DNA of 64,000 nucleotides from Tuctoria greenei (Eukaryota; Streptophyta; Magnoliopsida; Poales; Poaceae): positions 118,574,866-118,638,865 of the forward strand of contig JAYESD010000010.1 of assembly GCA_036927565.1 (NCBI GenBank), read 5' to 3'. This document shows, one piece after another, positions 41,725-53,052 of this stretch. The stretch's first letter is position 1. Each line of letters begins with the position of its first letter. Below the pieces are notes generated by a model, which searched no databases, was not told where the DNA came from, and worked only from the letters and a program-made list of their open reading frames with translations. The translations under genes were made by a program, and so were the position numbers.

Positions 41725-44700
41725 TGTGACGCCCGGTTCCAAAAATGAACCAAGCTAACGCATATGTGTGCCCAGGATGTTCAACACACATACACGAGTG
41801 ATTCACAAATGATAAACAGATAATTACCACAACTCAAATTATTATATAAGTGCTCTTATTACATAATTCATTATATCCTCGAATACAAGCTCTAATGGAT
41901 ATTAATGACAGGTTCAACTAATGCAGCGGAAATAAACTAATTAAGCAACTAAGCAAAAGGGATAGCGCAGCTCCATGCAACACCACAGGCAAAGCTGACG
42001 GTAGACACGGCCTAGATCTCCACATTATCGCCATTAAACTCACAATTTTGACCTGCAACTGTTGGGGGGATTGCAAGAGTGAGTACATGTCGTACTCAGC
42101 AAATGTGGAAAGTATGACATGTGGCTGATCCAAATGACGACAATAACAATGGCTAAGTGCTGAAAAGTACAGTAAAACATTTGAAAAGCATTATACTATG
42201 TCTATGTGAAACAATCCCATCATAACCATCATATTAACAAAATATAAGCCATATCCAATTATTACCAACATCATCATTATCCATGTCCAGTTACCGTAAC
42301 TCAAATTCATATCTGTAACCATAAGCCAAAAACCATCCATAACCATTACCAACCCATAACCATAAACCAACCATAACCATAACCATATCCCAATTTCCCT
42401 CTAATCATGTAGGTCATCCAGGCGCTCATAACCAGGAGCACGGCTATCATGATAGTTTTAATACTCTGCAGAGTTTGTACCACTTTACCCACGTGTTTGT
42501 GATTTCATCACCCGTCGGCGACTAAAGAACCTCCCTTATGCCAATTACACTTCCTTTGGTGTATGGCCAAGAGATCACAAAATAGCCTTTACAAAGGGAT
42601 TACTAGCCTATTCAGACCCCACTGAGGTTTCACTGGTGGCGATGCCTCCAACTGAGCACATCTTCAACCAAGGGCCCCCTCTTGAGCCATTCGGATCCCA
42701 GGGTAGTCCCACCAATCATCAACAAACCCAATCCGACTACCCCTTCCCCGAGCATCCACAATGGTCCAAACAGCACTAGCAAAGCCCTAATTAATCAGCT
42801 ACGCCGCACCCATACTTGGCCTTGTGGTGGCACTGTAGTCCTGGCTTATTCTCGCATGAACCGGTCCTTAGATCTAAAGCAAGCAAACCACCGTAACATC
42901 CAACCCATCCACATACTAGGCTTGCTTAGATCACCCATCACCATACCAGATTTAACCAGTCCACATTAACCAGAATATCATTAATACATAATTAAATGTG
43001 TAGTGTTGGTTTTTCCATCCCAATTAATTAAGCGAAGCAAAAAGGTAAAAACCCTTCCCGACTCTCTACCATAAACTCCAGGTGACAAGGTTGGTCAAAC
43101 AAATCTAGTAAACTTCCTATCATAGGATTCCCAGCAAATTGACACAGCATGCAGTTTTGCAAACAAAACATTTATTTTAAAACAGGATCAATATGCTTCA
43201 AGGACACTTGCCTTGCTCCGGCGGATAGGGTTGCTCAAGCGCATCGAAATCTTGGTTCTGGAAATCCTCGTATGCGGCCTCTTGAGCACGTTCCTCTACG
43301 CGTGATAACACATACAAGAATATACATACAAATCAACATGATGCACACACATTAATCAACATGCGATGATATGCATGCATGCAAAGTACTGTAATTAATT
43401 AACTACGGTTGTTTATTAATTAGATGCAACTAGTTCATACGTGTTCATATGAGTTTACGGGGATTTTAACGTGGATTAATGCTGCTGAAAATAAAATTAT
43501 GGTGCAACTAAAATCAATTTACGTCTATTAGATTCAATATGGTCGCTAAAATTCACATCGGGAACATGGCCTACCGTAGATCTGATGGCTTGACGGTCGC
43601 GGAACAAATGCGACGCGTAGACAAAGTGGATGGCGCAGCAGTCCCTCGGCGGCACGACGACGGCGACGATCTCCGGCGGACGGTGGCGCCCTCCTCTTTT
43701 TCCTCCTCTTCTTCCCCTCTTTTTTCTTCCTTTTCTTCCCCTTCTTTTCCTGGCGGCGGCGGCTCTGGTCCCCTTTTTCTGGCGGCGTGGCTCTCTGGGC
43801 GGCTGCGTTTCTGGGATCGGGGGAAACCCCTAGGGACCTACGGTCCTTTTTATAGGCGCGGGAGTCAACGGGGAGTCGGTCGCCGGGCGTACGCGTGTGG
43901 GAGTCGCGCGTGGGGGCGGGAATCGCGGAGCGAGCGGGAAAATCGGGCGGGACCGTGGGATTCGGCGGCGCGGGGTGGGAATCGCGCGCGGCGCGTGCGG
44001 GGCCCAGCAACATCTCAGGCGGGCGCGTGGGCGCGGGGGAGCCGGGGCGTGCGTCGGGCGGGAGCGGCGGGGTGGGCCAGGCGGCGGGGCACAACGTGGG
44101 AGGCGGGGTCAGGCGCGTGAGGCCGGGAGCAGCGCGCGGGACCCAGGGCGCGTGAGCGCCGCGTGGCTGCGGGCCGGGTGGGAGCGCGCGCTGCGCGGGA
44201 GCGGTTGGCGCGGAGGGCGGGAATCGGGCGGCGGGGCGATCGAGGCGGGGGCGGGAGGCCAGGGGGGGCCCAGGCGGCGAGTGGGAGCGCGGCGGGTGGG
44301 ACCCGGCGGGGCAGGACGCGGGGGCGAGGCGGGGTCGCGCGCTGGCGGGCGCGCGTGGGCGCGCGTCGGGGGCAGCGCGGCGGGGTGGCCCAGGCAGCGG
44401 GGCCGTGGGCGTGCGGGAGGCGGCGTCGGCAGGGTGGGAGGCGGGGCCCAGGCGCTGCGCGCGGAGACTGGGCACCTCGGGTGGCGTGCGGGGCTGGCTG
44501 GCGGCCCGGCCGCTGGCCAGTAGTTTTTTTTAATATATTACTATTTTTTATATTACTCATTTATTTTTTTATATATTTTCTTTTTCTTTTATTTATTCAT
44601 TTATTATTATTTATTTTATTTTTATACACTTATTATATATATATATTTATTATTATATAATTTATTTATATATTTCTTTTTATATATTATTATTATTATT

Positions 44701-44951
44701 TTATATTTATTATTTATATTTTATTTTTATATATATATAAATGTTAGAAATATATTTATATATTTTTTTATTATTATTATTATAATTTTATACTTATTCC
44801 CTATTACAAGTTTTAGGCTATAATTATTATTGTTTTTTTCTTCTTTTTGCTACACCATATATGTATGTTTTATCCTTTTATTTTTTTTCCTACTAATGTT
44901 TAATGCATGATCATGTATGCAATGCAGGATGCGAAAATTTAGGGTGTTACA
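41725..44951 (-). repeat. 3' LTR of the Tekay derivative (left copy)
   Basis: AT-normal at 41725-43530, extremely GC-rich at 43550-44520, and extremely AT-rich at 44520-44890. A minus-strand TATA box (TATAAAAA) is at 43854-43847. Long open frames in the GC-rich block are artefacts. Confidence 0.95.
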
Positions 44952-45281
44952 AATCTAACCCCCTTAAAGTGAATCTTGCCCTCGAGATTCGATAGCGTGG
45001 AGAAAAGGTGAGGGAATTCTGCCTTCAAGTCTTCTTCACATTCCCATGTAGCTTCGGTTTCCGTATGGTGTTTCTATTGCACTTTGCACCAACGGATCCT
45101 CTTATTCCTTGTGAATCCAAAACGATGAGGTTGGCGGAGAAGTCTACCCCCTTATTCTAAGGCTTACTTTTGGACATACTATATTTGTCCTCATCTCTCC
45201 TCCAGGAGACTTAACCAATAGAGTAAACTTCATATGAGAGACAGGCAAACTATACTTGGCAACATACTTTGATGCAATGAA
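44952..45281 (-). pseudogene. Protease stub fused to chromodomain tail
   Basis: Downstream of the gag stop (TGA just after DSGASH) the minus strand continues with FIASKYVAKYSLPV, the protease after its active site. Near 45110-45150 it changes abruptly into the end of an integrase chromodomain, ending EFPHLFSTLSNLEGKIHF just before the LTR. The large segment in between is missing, so the derivative arose by one internal deletion. Stops and frameshifts are present. Confidence 0.7.
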
Positions 45282-46543
45282 TCAATGCGATGCTCCAGAA
45301 TCAAATAACATAGTCGCGGAGTTGGAGTTAGCAAGAAACATACCAATGACCACGTCATCCGCTTGTTGAGCATCCTCTGTAGAGACATGGTTCACGTTGC
45401 CACGAGCAAAATTCTGCTGTCCACGGCTTCCTTGTGGCTGTCCTCCATTAGTTCTTGGGTTTTGCCTAGGCGCATTGCTTCTTTGACTAAGGCCTGACTT
45501 AGGACATTGATTCGCAAAGTGTCCAGCTTCTCCACAAGTATAGCACCTCTTAACTCCACCGGAATTATTGGGACGAGCTTGGTTTTGAGCATTGGTTCCA
45601 GGAAAATCAGCACGAGGCCCATAAGGCATTGCTTGCATAACAGGGTGCTGCTGCACAAACTGAGTTGGGTGTGGTGCATAACCAGGACGCTGAGCAGGAA
45701 TAGATGAGCTGTAATGAGGCGCATTGGGTGGTGCAAGGCGAGGGCGCACATTACTTCCTTGTTGCTGTCCTTGATATGGCGCCTTCCTCTTGATTTCTTG
45801 CTCCATCTCACGGATCTTGTTCTCAACCACAATTGCTTTGTCCACAAGCTTCGGGAAATTTGGATAGTCACAATTGAGCAATTGTACTTGGATCTCATTG
45901 TTCAAGCCCCTCATGAACAAGTATTGCTTCCGGTTGTCCCGACTAACATCCTCAGGTGCATATCTTGAGAGTTGAGTGAATTTATTGAGATACTCACTCA
46001 CGCTCGATCTTCCTTGCCTTAAATTCTCAAATTCTTGTCTCTTCAGGATCATAACACCTTCCGGCACATAATGAGAACGGAAGTTCTCCTTGAATTCCGC
46101 ACAGGTGATCCTCTCTTGATTCTCATGAGCATTGCAATAAGCATCCCACCAATCGGCAGCTGCTCCAACGAGTTGATGAGAAGCAAATAGGACCTTCTCC
46201 CGGTCACTACATTGGACAATAGCTAGCTTCTTCTCCACGGACTTGAGCCAATCATCAGCGTCCATAGGGTCAGCAGCTTGAGCAAAGGTTGGCGGCCTAG
46301 TCCTCATAAACTCTCCCAAACGGTTATGAGGAGGCGGGGGTGGCGGTGGAGGCATGTGGGGCTGATTGTTGATATTGCCAGCCTGCAGCTGTCCCATGGT
46401 CTGTATCATGGTCTGCATGAGCTGGTTTTGCATAGCCAGTAGTTGCTCGATATTGATGGCTCCATGAGCAAGTCCTTGTCCATTGTTGTTCTGAGGTACT
46501 CCTCCTCACCATTGACGTCCCTCTGATTGCGAGTCCTCACCAT
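45282..46543 (-). pseudogene. Tekay-type gag, nearly intact, with protease active site
   Basis: The family start is the ATG at 46543 (MVRTRNQRDVNG), right after TTCTTCAG. A 1-nt shift near 46500 puts it out of frame with the long open frame, which begins at ATG 46433 (383 codons). That frame holds a Pro run, the retrotransposon gag domain (AADWWDAYCNAHENQ, FRSHYVPEGV, EYLNKFTQLSRYAPED), a basic region, one CCHC knuckle CYTCGEAGHFANQC (about 45547-45506) and the protease site LFDSGASH just before its stop. Gag forms the particle that packages the RNA. An internal start at 46433 could still give most of it. Confidence 0.9.
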
Positions 46544-46808
46544 CTGAAGAAGAGCAGTAGGTAAGAATTTAGAAAACGTCCCCAACTATATGCATCAAGG
46601 AATATGAAGCTAACCAACTAGCTATACTAGCCTAGGTGGACATGGAAATGCTAAAGCATCCCAAAATCCTCTATTAAGCACACAAGCAAGCAATATATAC
46701 GGCACACCAAGCAAAAACACATCGATTCCTGAGTGCTCCTATGTGCTCTAAAGTGTCCATTCTATCTAGGCTGCATCCTACGGTCAACCTGTGGCTCTGA
46801 TACCAATT
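46544..46808 (-). other. Leader and primer-binding site of the Tekay derivative
   Basis: On the minus strand TGGTATCAGAGCCA (46805-46792) lies three bases inside the 5' LTR and matches initiator Met-tRNA. The remaining 250 bp of leader runs to the gag start. Confidence 0.9.
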
Positions 46809-49800
46809 TGTGACGCCCGGTTCCGAAAATGAACCAAGCTAACGCATATGTGTGTCCAGGATGTTCAACACACATACACGAGTGATTCACAAATGATAAA
46901 CAGATAATTACCACAGCTCAAATTATTAAATAAGTGCTCTTATTACATAATTCATTATATCCTCGAATACAAGCTCTAATGGATATTAATGACAGGTTCA
47001 ACTAATGCAGCAGAAATAAACTAATTAAGCAACTAAGCAAAAGGGATAGCGCAGCTCCATGCAACACCACAGGCAAAGCTGACGGTAGACACGGCCTAGA
47101 TCTCCACATTATCGCCATTAAACTCACAATTCTGACCTGCAACTGTTGGGGGGATTGCAAGAGTGAGTACATGTCGTACTCAGCAAGTGTGGAAAGTATG
47201 ACATGTGGCTGATCCAAATGACGACAATAATAATGGCTAAGTGCTGAAAAGTACAGTAAAACATTTGAAAAGCATTATACTATGTCTATGTGAAACAATC
47301 CCATCATAACCATCATATTAACAAAATATAAACCATATCCAATTATTACCAACATCATCATTATCCATGTCCAGTTACCGTAACTCAAATTCATATCCGT
47401 AACCATAAGCCAAAAACCATCCATAACCATTACCATTCCATAACCATAAACCAACCATAACCATAACCATATCCCAATTTCCCTCTAATCATGTAGTTCA
47501 TTCAGGCGCTCATAACCGGGAGCACGGCTATCATGATAGTTTTAATACTCTGCAGAGTTTGTACCACTTTACCCACGTGTTTGTGATTTCATCACCCGTC
47601 GGCGACTAAAGAACCTCCCTTATGCCAATTACACTTCCTTTGGTGTATGGCCAAGAGATCACAAAATAGCCTTTACAAAGGGATTACTAGCCTATTCAGA
47701 CCCCACTAAGGTTTCACCAGTGGCAATGCCTCCAACTGAGCACATCTTCAACCAAGGGCCCCCTCTTGAGCCATTCGGATCCCAGGGTAGTCCCACCAAT
47801 CATCAACAAACCCAATCCGACTACCCCTTCCCCGAGCATCCACAACGGTCCAAACAGCACTAGCAAAGCCCTAATTAATCAGCTACGCCACACCCATACT
47901 TGGCCTCGTAGTGGCACTGTAGTCCTGGATTATTCTCGCATGAACCGGTCCTTAGATCTAAAGCAAGCAAACCACCGTAACATCCAACCCATCCACATAC
48001 CAGGCTTGCTTAGATCACCCATCACCATACCAGATTTAACCAGTCCACATTATCAGAATATCATTAATACATAATTAAATGTGTAGTGTTGGTTTTTCCA
48101 TCCCAATTAATTAAGCGAAGCAAAAAGGTAAAAACCCTTCCCGACTCTCTACCATAAACTCCAGGTGACAAGGTTGGTCAAACAAATCTAGTAAACTTTC
48201 TATCATAGGATTCCCATCAAATTGACACAGCATGCAGTTTTGCAAACAAAACATTTATTTTAAAACATGATCAATATGCTTCAAGGACACTTGCCTTGCT
48301 CCGGCGGATAGGGTTGCTCAAGCGCTTCGAAATCTTGGTTCTGGAAATCCTCGTATGCGGCCTCTTGAGCACGTTCCTCTACGCGTGATAACACATACAA
48401 GAATATACATACAAATCAACATGATGCACACACATTAATCAACATGCGATGATATGCATGCATGCAAAGTACAGTAATTAATTAACTATGGTTGTTTATT
48501 AATTAGATGCAACTAGTTCATACGTGTTCATATGAGTTTACGGGGATTTTAACGTGGATTAATGCTGCTGAAAATAAAATTATGGTGCAACTAAAATCAA
48601 TTTACGTCTATTAGATTCAATATGGTCGCTAAAATTCGCATCGGGAATATGGCCTACCGTAGATCTGACGGCTTGACGGTCGCGGAACAAATGCGACGCG
48701 TAGATGAAGTGGATGGCGCAGCAGTCCCTCGGCGGCACGACGACGGCGACGATCTCCGGCGGACAGTGGCGCCCTCCTCTTTTCCCTCCTCTTCTTCCCC
48801 TCTTTTTTTCTTCCTTTTCTTCCCCTTCTTTTCCTGGCGGCGGCGGCTCTGGTCCCCTTTTTCTGGCGGCGTGGCTCTCTGGGCGGCGGCGTTTCTGGGA
48901 TCGGGGGAAACCCCTAGGGACCTACGGTCCTTTTTATAGGCGCGGGAGTCAACGGGGAGTCGGTCGCCGGGCGTACGCGTGCAGGAGTCGCGCGTGGGGG
49001 CGGGAATCGCGGAGCGAGCGGGAAAATCGGGCGGGACCGTGGGATTCGGCAGCGCGGGGTGGGAATCGCGCGTGGCGCGTGCGGGGCCCAGCGGCATCGC
49101 AGGCGGGCGCGTGGGCGCGGGGGAGCCAGGGCGTGCGTCGGGCGGGAGCGGCGGGGTGGGCCAAGCGGCGGGGCGCAGCGTGGGAGGCGGGGTCGGGCGC
49201 GTGAGGCCGGGAGCAGCGCGTGGGACCCAGGGCGCGTGAGCGCCGCGTGGCTGCGGGTCGGGTGGGAGCGCACGCTGCGCGGGAGCGGTTGGCGTGGAGG
49301 GTGGGAATCGGGCGGCGGGGCGATCGAGGCGGGGGCGGGAGGCCAGGGGGGCCCAGGCGGCGAGTGGGAGCGCGGCGAGTGGGACCCGGCGGGGTAGGAG
49401 GCAGGGGCGGGGCGGGGTCGCGCGCTGGCGGGCGCGCGTGGGCGCGCGTCGGGGGCAGCGCGGCGGGGTGGGCCAGGCGGCGGGGCCGTGGGCGTGCGGG
49501 AGGCGGCGTCGGCAGGGTGGGAGGCGGGGCCCAGGCGCTGCGCGCGGAGACCGGGCGCCTCGGGTGGCGTGCGGGGCCAGCTGGCGGCTCGACCGCTGGC
49601 CAGTAGTTTTTTTAATATATTACTATTTTTTATATTACTCATTTATTTTTTTATATATTTTCTTTTTCTTTTATTTATTTATTATTATTTATTTTATTTT
49701 TTATACAGTTATTTTGTATATATATATTTATTATTATATAATTTATTTATATATTTCTTTTTATATATTATTATTATTATTTTATATTATTATTTATATT

Positions 49801-50026
49801 TTATTTTTTTATATATAATTGTTATAAATATATTTATATATATTTTTATTATTATTATAATTTTTATACTTATTCCCTATTACAAGTTTTAGGCTATAAT
49901 TATTATTGTTTTTTTCTTTTTTTTGCTACACTATATATGTATGTTTTATCCTTTTATTTTTTTCCTACTAATGTTTAATGCATGATCATGTATGCAATGC
50001 AGGATGCGAAAATTTAGGGTGTTACA
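46809..50026 (-). repeat. 5' LTR of the Tekay derivative (right copy)
   Basis: Colinear with the left LTR, with scattered substitutions and small indels in the AT-rich part (49610-49980). It shows the same GC-rich and AT-rich blocks. Confidence 0.95.
48931..48938 (-). promoter_or_regulatory. TATA box of the Tekay 5' LTR
   Basis: The minus strand reads CGCCTATAAAAAGGACCG. It sits inside the GC-rich block, so the transcription start would be near 48900 and the transcript would run left through gag. Confidence 0.65.
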
Positions 50027-50031
50027 CTAGT

Positions 50032-51174
50032 TTACAACTTTCTACTCTCCAAATATTGCTTTCATTGGCTAAATTAACTTGCCTTAATTGAGAAAGTGGG
50101 TAGCAAAAGCTTAATCTAATTCAAGGTTGTTGAGAGATTTGAAATAGAAATAGGGCTGCTATTCCTGGTTTAAAAGTGAAACTTAGATTTTCGGAGAAAT
50201 TCTAAAAAGAATTAAGTTACCCTCATTTGATTGGAAATACCTACCAAAGCCATATGATGTTTTACATTGATAAACCTTATGCATATGCTATTTGCTTTCA
50301 CATTGAGCCTAGTCAAACGAGTATAGTCCTATGTGAGAATTCATTCATTTGTTTTTAATTCAAGACTTCACTTGCACATGATATACTTCTACACTATAAG
50401 CTAGCAAAATTCCCTCATATCATCATTCCACAATAAAAAGAGAAACTTCATTCCTTTCATACTTAGTACTCTCTTCAAGTTTATTACATAAAAAGGGATT
50501 AGAAGACATGGCTAAAAGAAAAAAGAAAAAGAAAATGCATGCTTACATCATAAGCATGAGAGAAAAAAAAAAAAGAAAAAATAGCCATGTTTCATCCCTG
50601 CAACAAAGAGAGTCCACATCAAAAGGAGTTATATCAATATTTCCACATCCACTTCCACTTACATCACACAAGCACGAGTCTTGATTCCGAAGTTTTGAAT
50701 TGATTCTTCCTAAAGCTTACTCTTTTGACTTAGCAATATTATGTGTTACAAATATGTCTACTCTAATTCACTACAAAACTCCACATATAAGACCTATTTA
50801 GCGATAAGATTAGTATAGGCAAATGCCTCGGTGAGGATATATTTCCACTACACAAAAAGGAGAGATTAAGAGAATCACAATGAGGTACTTAGAATCTAAA
50901 TTGGTACTCTACAGAATTTAAGTGGAACTTGATACCTAGGCTATGCTTACTCCATATACTGTTCTATCTTTCAACTACCCATGAATAGGAAAAGCATAAG
51001 CCCCATAATGACTTAAAAAGAGTAGAGTACCGTAGCTAATTTTTGCAATACTAGGTAGAGTATTTTGTTGTGCACTTGGTACTTTTGAAAGATAGAACAT
51101 TGTGACAACTCCTGATCATCAACCTAAAGTCTTGACTTTGCTCGGGACGAGCAAAGGATGAACTTGGGGGAGTT
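50032..51174 (+). other. 3' untranslated region of the Gypsy element, with hairpin and purine tract
   Basis: AT-rich, non-coding DNA continuous with 41719 once the Tekay derivative is removed. It includes an A-rich stretch (50510-50590). Near its end lie a perfect hairpin (51136-51156) and AACTTGGGGGAGT (51161-51173), the polypurine tract. Confidence 0.65.
51136..51156 (+). other. Hairpin just upstream of the polypurine tract
   Basis: CTTTGCTCG and CGAGCAAAG form a perfect 9-bp stem around a GGA loop, five bases before the sequence leading into the purine tract. Confidence 0.85.
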
Positions 51175-52700
51175 TGTTGACGACTCTTATATCCAAATTT
51201 CACCTTCCAATATAGCTCAATTATGTGAAGGACAAGTCATTTCTTGCACACATTACCTTTCTACTTAACCTATTTCCACTTGTCCTTGAAAAAATAGTGC
51301 ATGCAGATTTTTTATGCAGGAATTGAGGTGAAACAAGGGGAGAAATCATAAAAGTACCATCCTGACCAATCAGGCAATGACACGTGGCATCACATGGATC
51401 AAATGGCCCACAAACAGATGTATCTGAGGAGATCGGTGTGTCACCCATATCAACCAACAGGACCCGCCCACGCAGAGTGGCACAAAGACCAGGCCGGTCG
51501 AATAGGTGGTTTGGTCGACCTCTTCCTGGTGCCAAATGCGTTCAACATCCACGTGTCGACTCCCTGTTGTGTCCTGATAATGATGAAGACTGATTTGCAT
51601 GCCTTTGGTGGCGGAACTGACCCTTCTCCAAGCTAGGACCCCCTACCTCTCACTTCAACACACACTACTTGACCTTCATTCTATTGTATAGACTACTTTT
51701 CTTAGTCCTTAGAGGAATTAGGCTATAGAGAGGAGAGTCTCTAGTCCCAAGTCCAAACTAGGAAAGGAGTAGAGGGAGTCTCTCTTCCCAATTCCAAATT
51801 GGGAAAGGTATGACTCATGTATTCCTTCTTGTATTTGTGACTTTATGCATAATAAAGATATTATCTTTAGTCTTCCTTCATACATATGCTTGTATGAAGC
51901 GTTTCTTGTTTGATTGTGGATTCCATGTATGTGGTAGGAGTAATCTTTATGATTATGCCGTAATGATCTACTTCAATCATCAAAAACACTATAAACCCCA
52001 CTATAGTTTAATTAGTTATGATATGAACATGTTAATATGAATAACTATGCTATGTATCAACATTGGTTCCAACAATGATTTACTTCATTGCTTTAGTATG
52101 GCTTGTACTGCAGCTCCTAAGGTATTTGCTTAATATGCTAGCCTGGTGCTAGGATAGTTAAGTAGTGTTGAATGTCTCGTAGACCCACGGATTGAAGAGG
52201 TAGGCGGCAGTAGGTGGTGACAAGCCTATCTGTCCTTTGTAATCCTCTATGCTCGGCTATACAACAGGCTCTTTGCGGGAGTCATCCTAGTATTGCTAGG
52301 GGTAAACCTGTGCCTGATGTGTTGAACAACATAGCATAAGGATTCACCATTGACATGCTCATTAGTATCTATCCTAGGCTATGTATGTATATTGTATATT
52401 AGAAGCATTATAGGAGCAACTCACAAACTTTTAGTCTAATCTCCATTAGGACTTATTTATCCCCCTTAGAATAGAATGCTCTTGTGAGTGTCACACTACC
52501 TCCAATCATCTATTATCCATCATCACTGGAACCCTACCTAGACCATTCTACCCTTTCCATTTGATGATTGCTACACTTCCACCTAGCCTTCCCTTGGAAT
52601 AAAATAAATAACACCCTTGGAATACTCTTTTATAGGGAAATTCTACATGATTGTTTCCATGCGCTTGCGAAATTTATTATGTATGTAAGAAATGTCAACA
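51175..52700 (+). repeat. 3' LTR of the Gypsy element
   Basis: TGTTGACG at the start, AATGTCAACA at the end, colinear with 38333-39886 but clearly diverged. The TATA segment of the relative is missing around 51635. Confidence 0.85.
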
Positions 52701-53050
52701 ATGGGATAGAGTTCTCCCCCACCCATCTCCACTGTAGGATCACACGCTTAGGGAGCCTGGAGTTCACCGCCAGCGATTCGAGCACCCTCTAGATCCCTAG
52801 CGTGCGACCTGCCATTTCATCCCTGATAGGCGGGGCGACCCACAACATCGATGAGGGCGCCACCAGCAGCATCCTAGCACCCTCTTACGTAGGGATTATC
52901 GAGCCCGCTCTGCTACTCTACCATGATGCACTAGAGATCGACGTCGCCATGATGATCATCCCGACCCCCCTTTGGTGGTCCGGAACGGGGATCACGTTTA
53001 ACCGGTTCGACCATCCCAACCACCTCTAGCAGGCAAGACGTCTTCCCCCT
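52701..53050 (+). pseudogene. Tat/RIRE2-type Gypsy pol, segment before the protease
   Basis: The frame around 52930-53029 gives WWSGTGITFNRFDHPNHL, the block that precedes the protease in grass RIRE2-like elements. The stop at 53027-53029 and a decayed upstream part show it is dead. The homology is cut at about 53050 by an LTR-like block, and the next part of the same polyprotein appears at 56705. Confidence 0.65.
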
Positions 53051-53052
53051 GT

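Larger units (their letters stand above)
41725..50026 (-). mobile_element. Tekay/Del-type chromovirus derivative with 3.2-kb LTRs and almost no pol
   Basis: Two long LTRs (41725-44951 and 46809-50026), TGTAACACC at the 5' end on the minus strand and GGGCGTCACA at the 3' end, enclose only 1,857 bp. CTAGT is duplicated at 41720-41724 and 50027-50031. The primer site (46805-46792) and purine tract (next to 44952) show minus orientation. The interior encodes gag, the first part of a protease and a chromodomain tail; reverse transcriptase, RNase H and the integrase core are deleted. The sampled parts of the LTRs differ by about 2%, so insertion is rather recent. It must have moved with proteins from another copy. 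Confidence 0.95.
37525..52700 (+). mobile_element. Tat-type Ty3/Gypsy element lacking RT and integrase, heavily interrupted
   Basis: A Gypsy protease region (38010-38332 and 40065 to about 40490) is followed by spacer, a small accessory ORF (41189-41692), more spacer (50032-51174), a hairpin, a purine tract and a 3' LTR (51175-52700). No reverse transcriptase or integrase is found between protease and LTR, so this looks like a non-autonomous derivative. Two elements interrupt it: an LTR-type insertion (38333-40064) and the Tekay derivative (41725-50026). Its own 5' LTR is not in view. The extent at the left and the assumption that all pieces are one element are inferred. Confidence 0.6.

Noticed and set aside
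42682..42969. Proline/Ser/Asn-rich ORF, repeated at 47766-48074
   Set aside because: It is present in both Tekay LTRs in the antisense orientation relative to the element, and has no family signature.
43539..44660. ORFs up to 309 codons in the GC-rich LTR block, and their copies at 48622-49892
   Set aside because: They are open in many frames of both strands, differ between the two LTRs by frameshifts, and run into hydrophobic nonsense in the AT-rich part. The region is an LTR.
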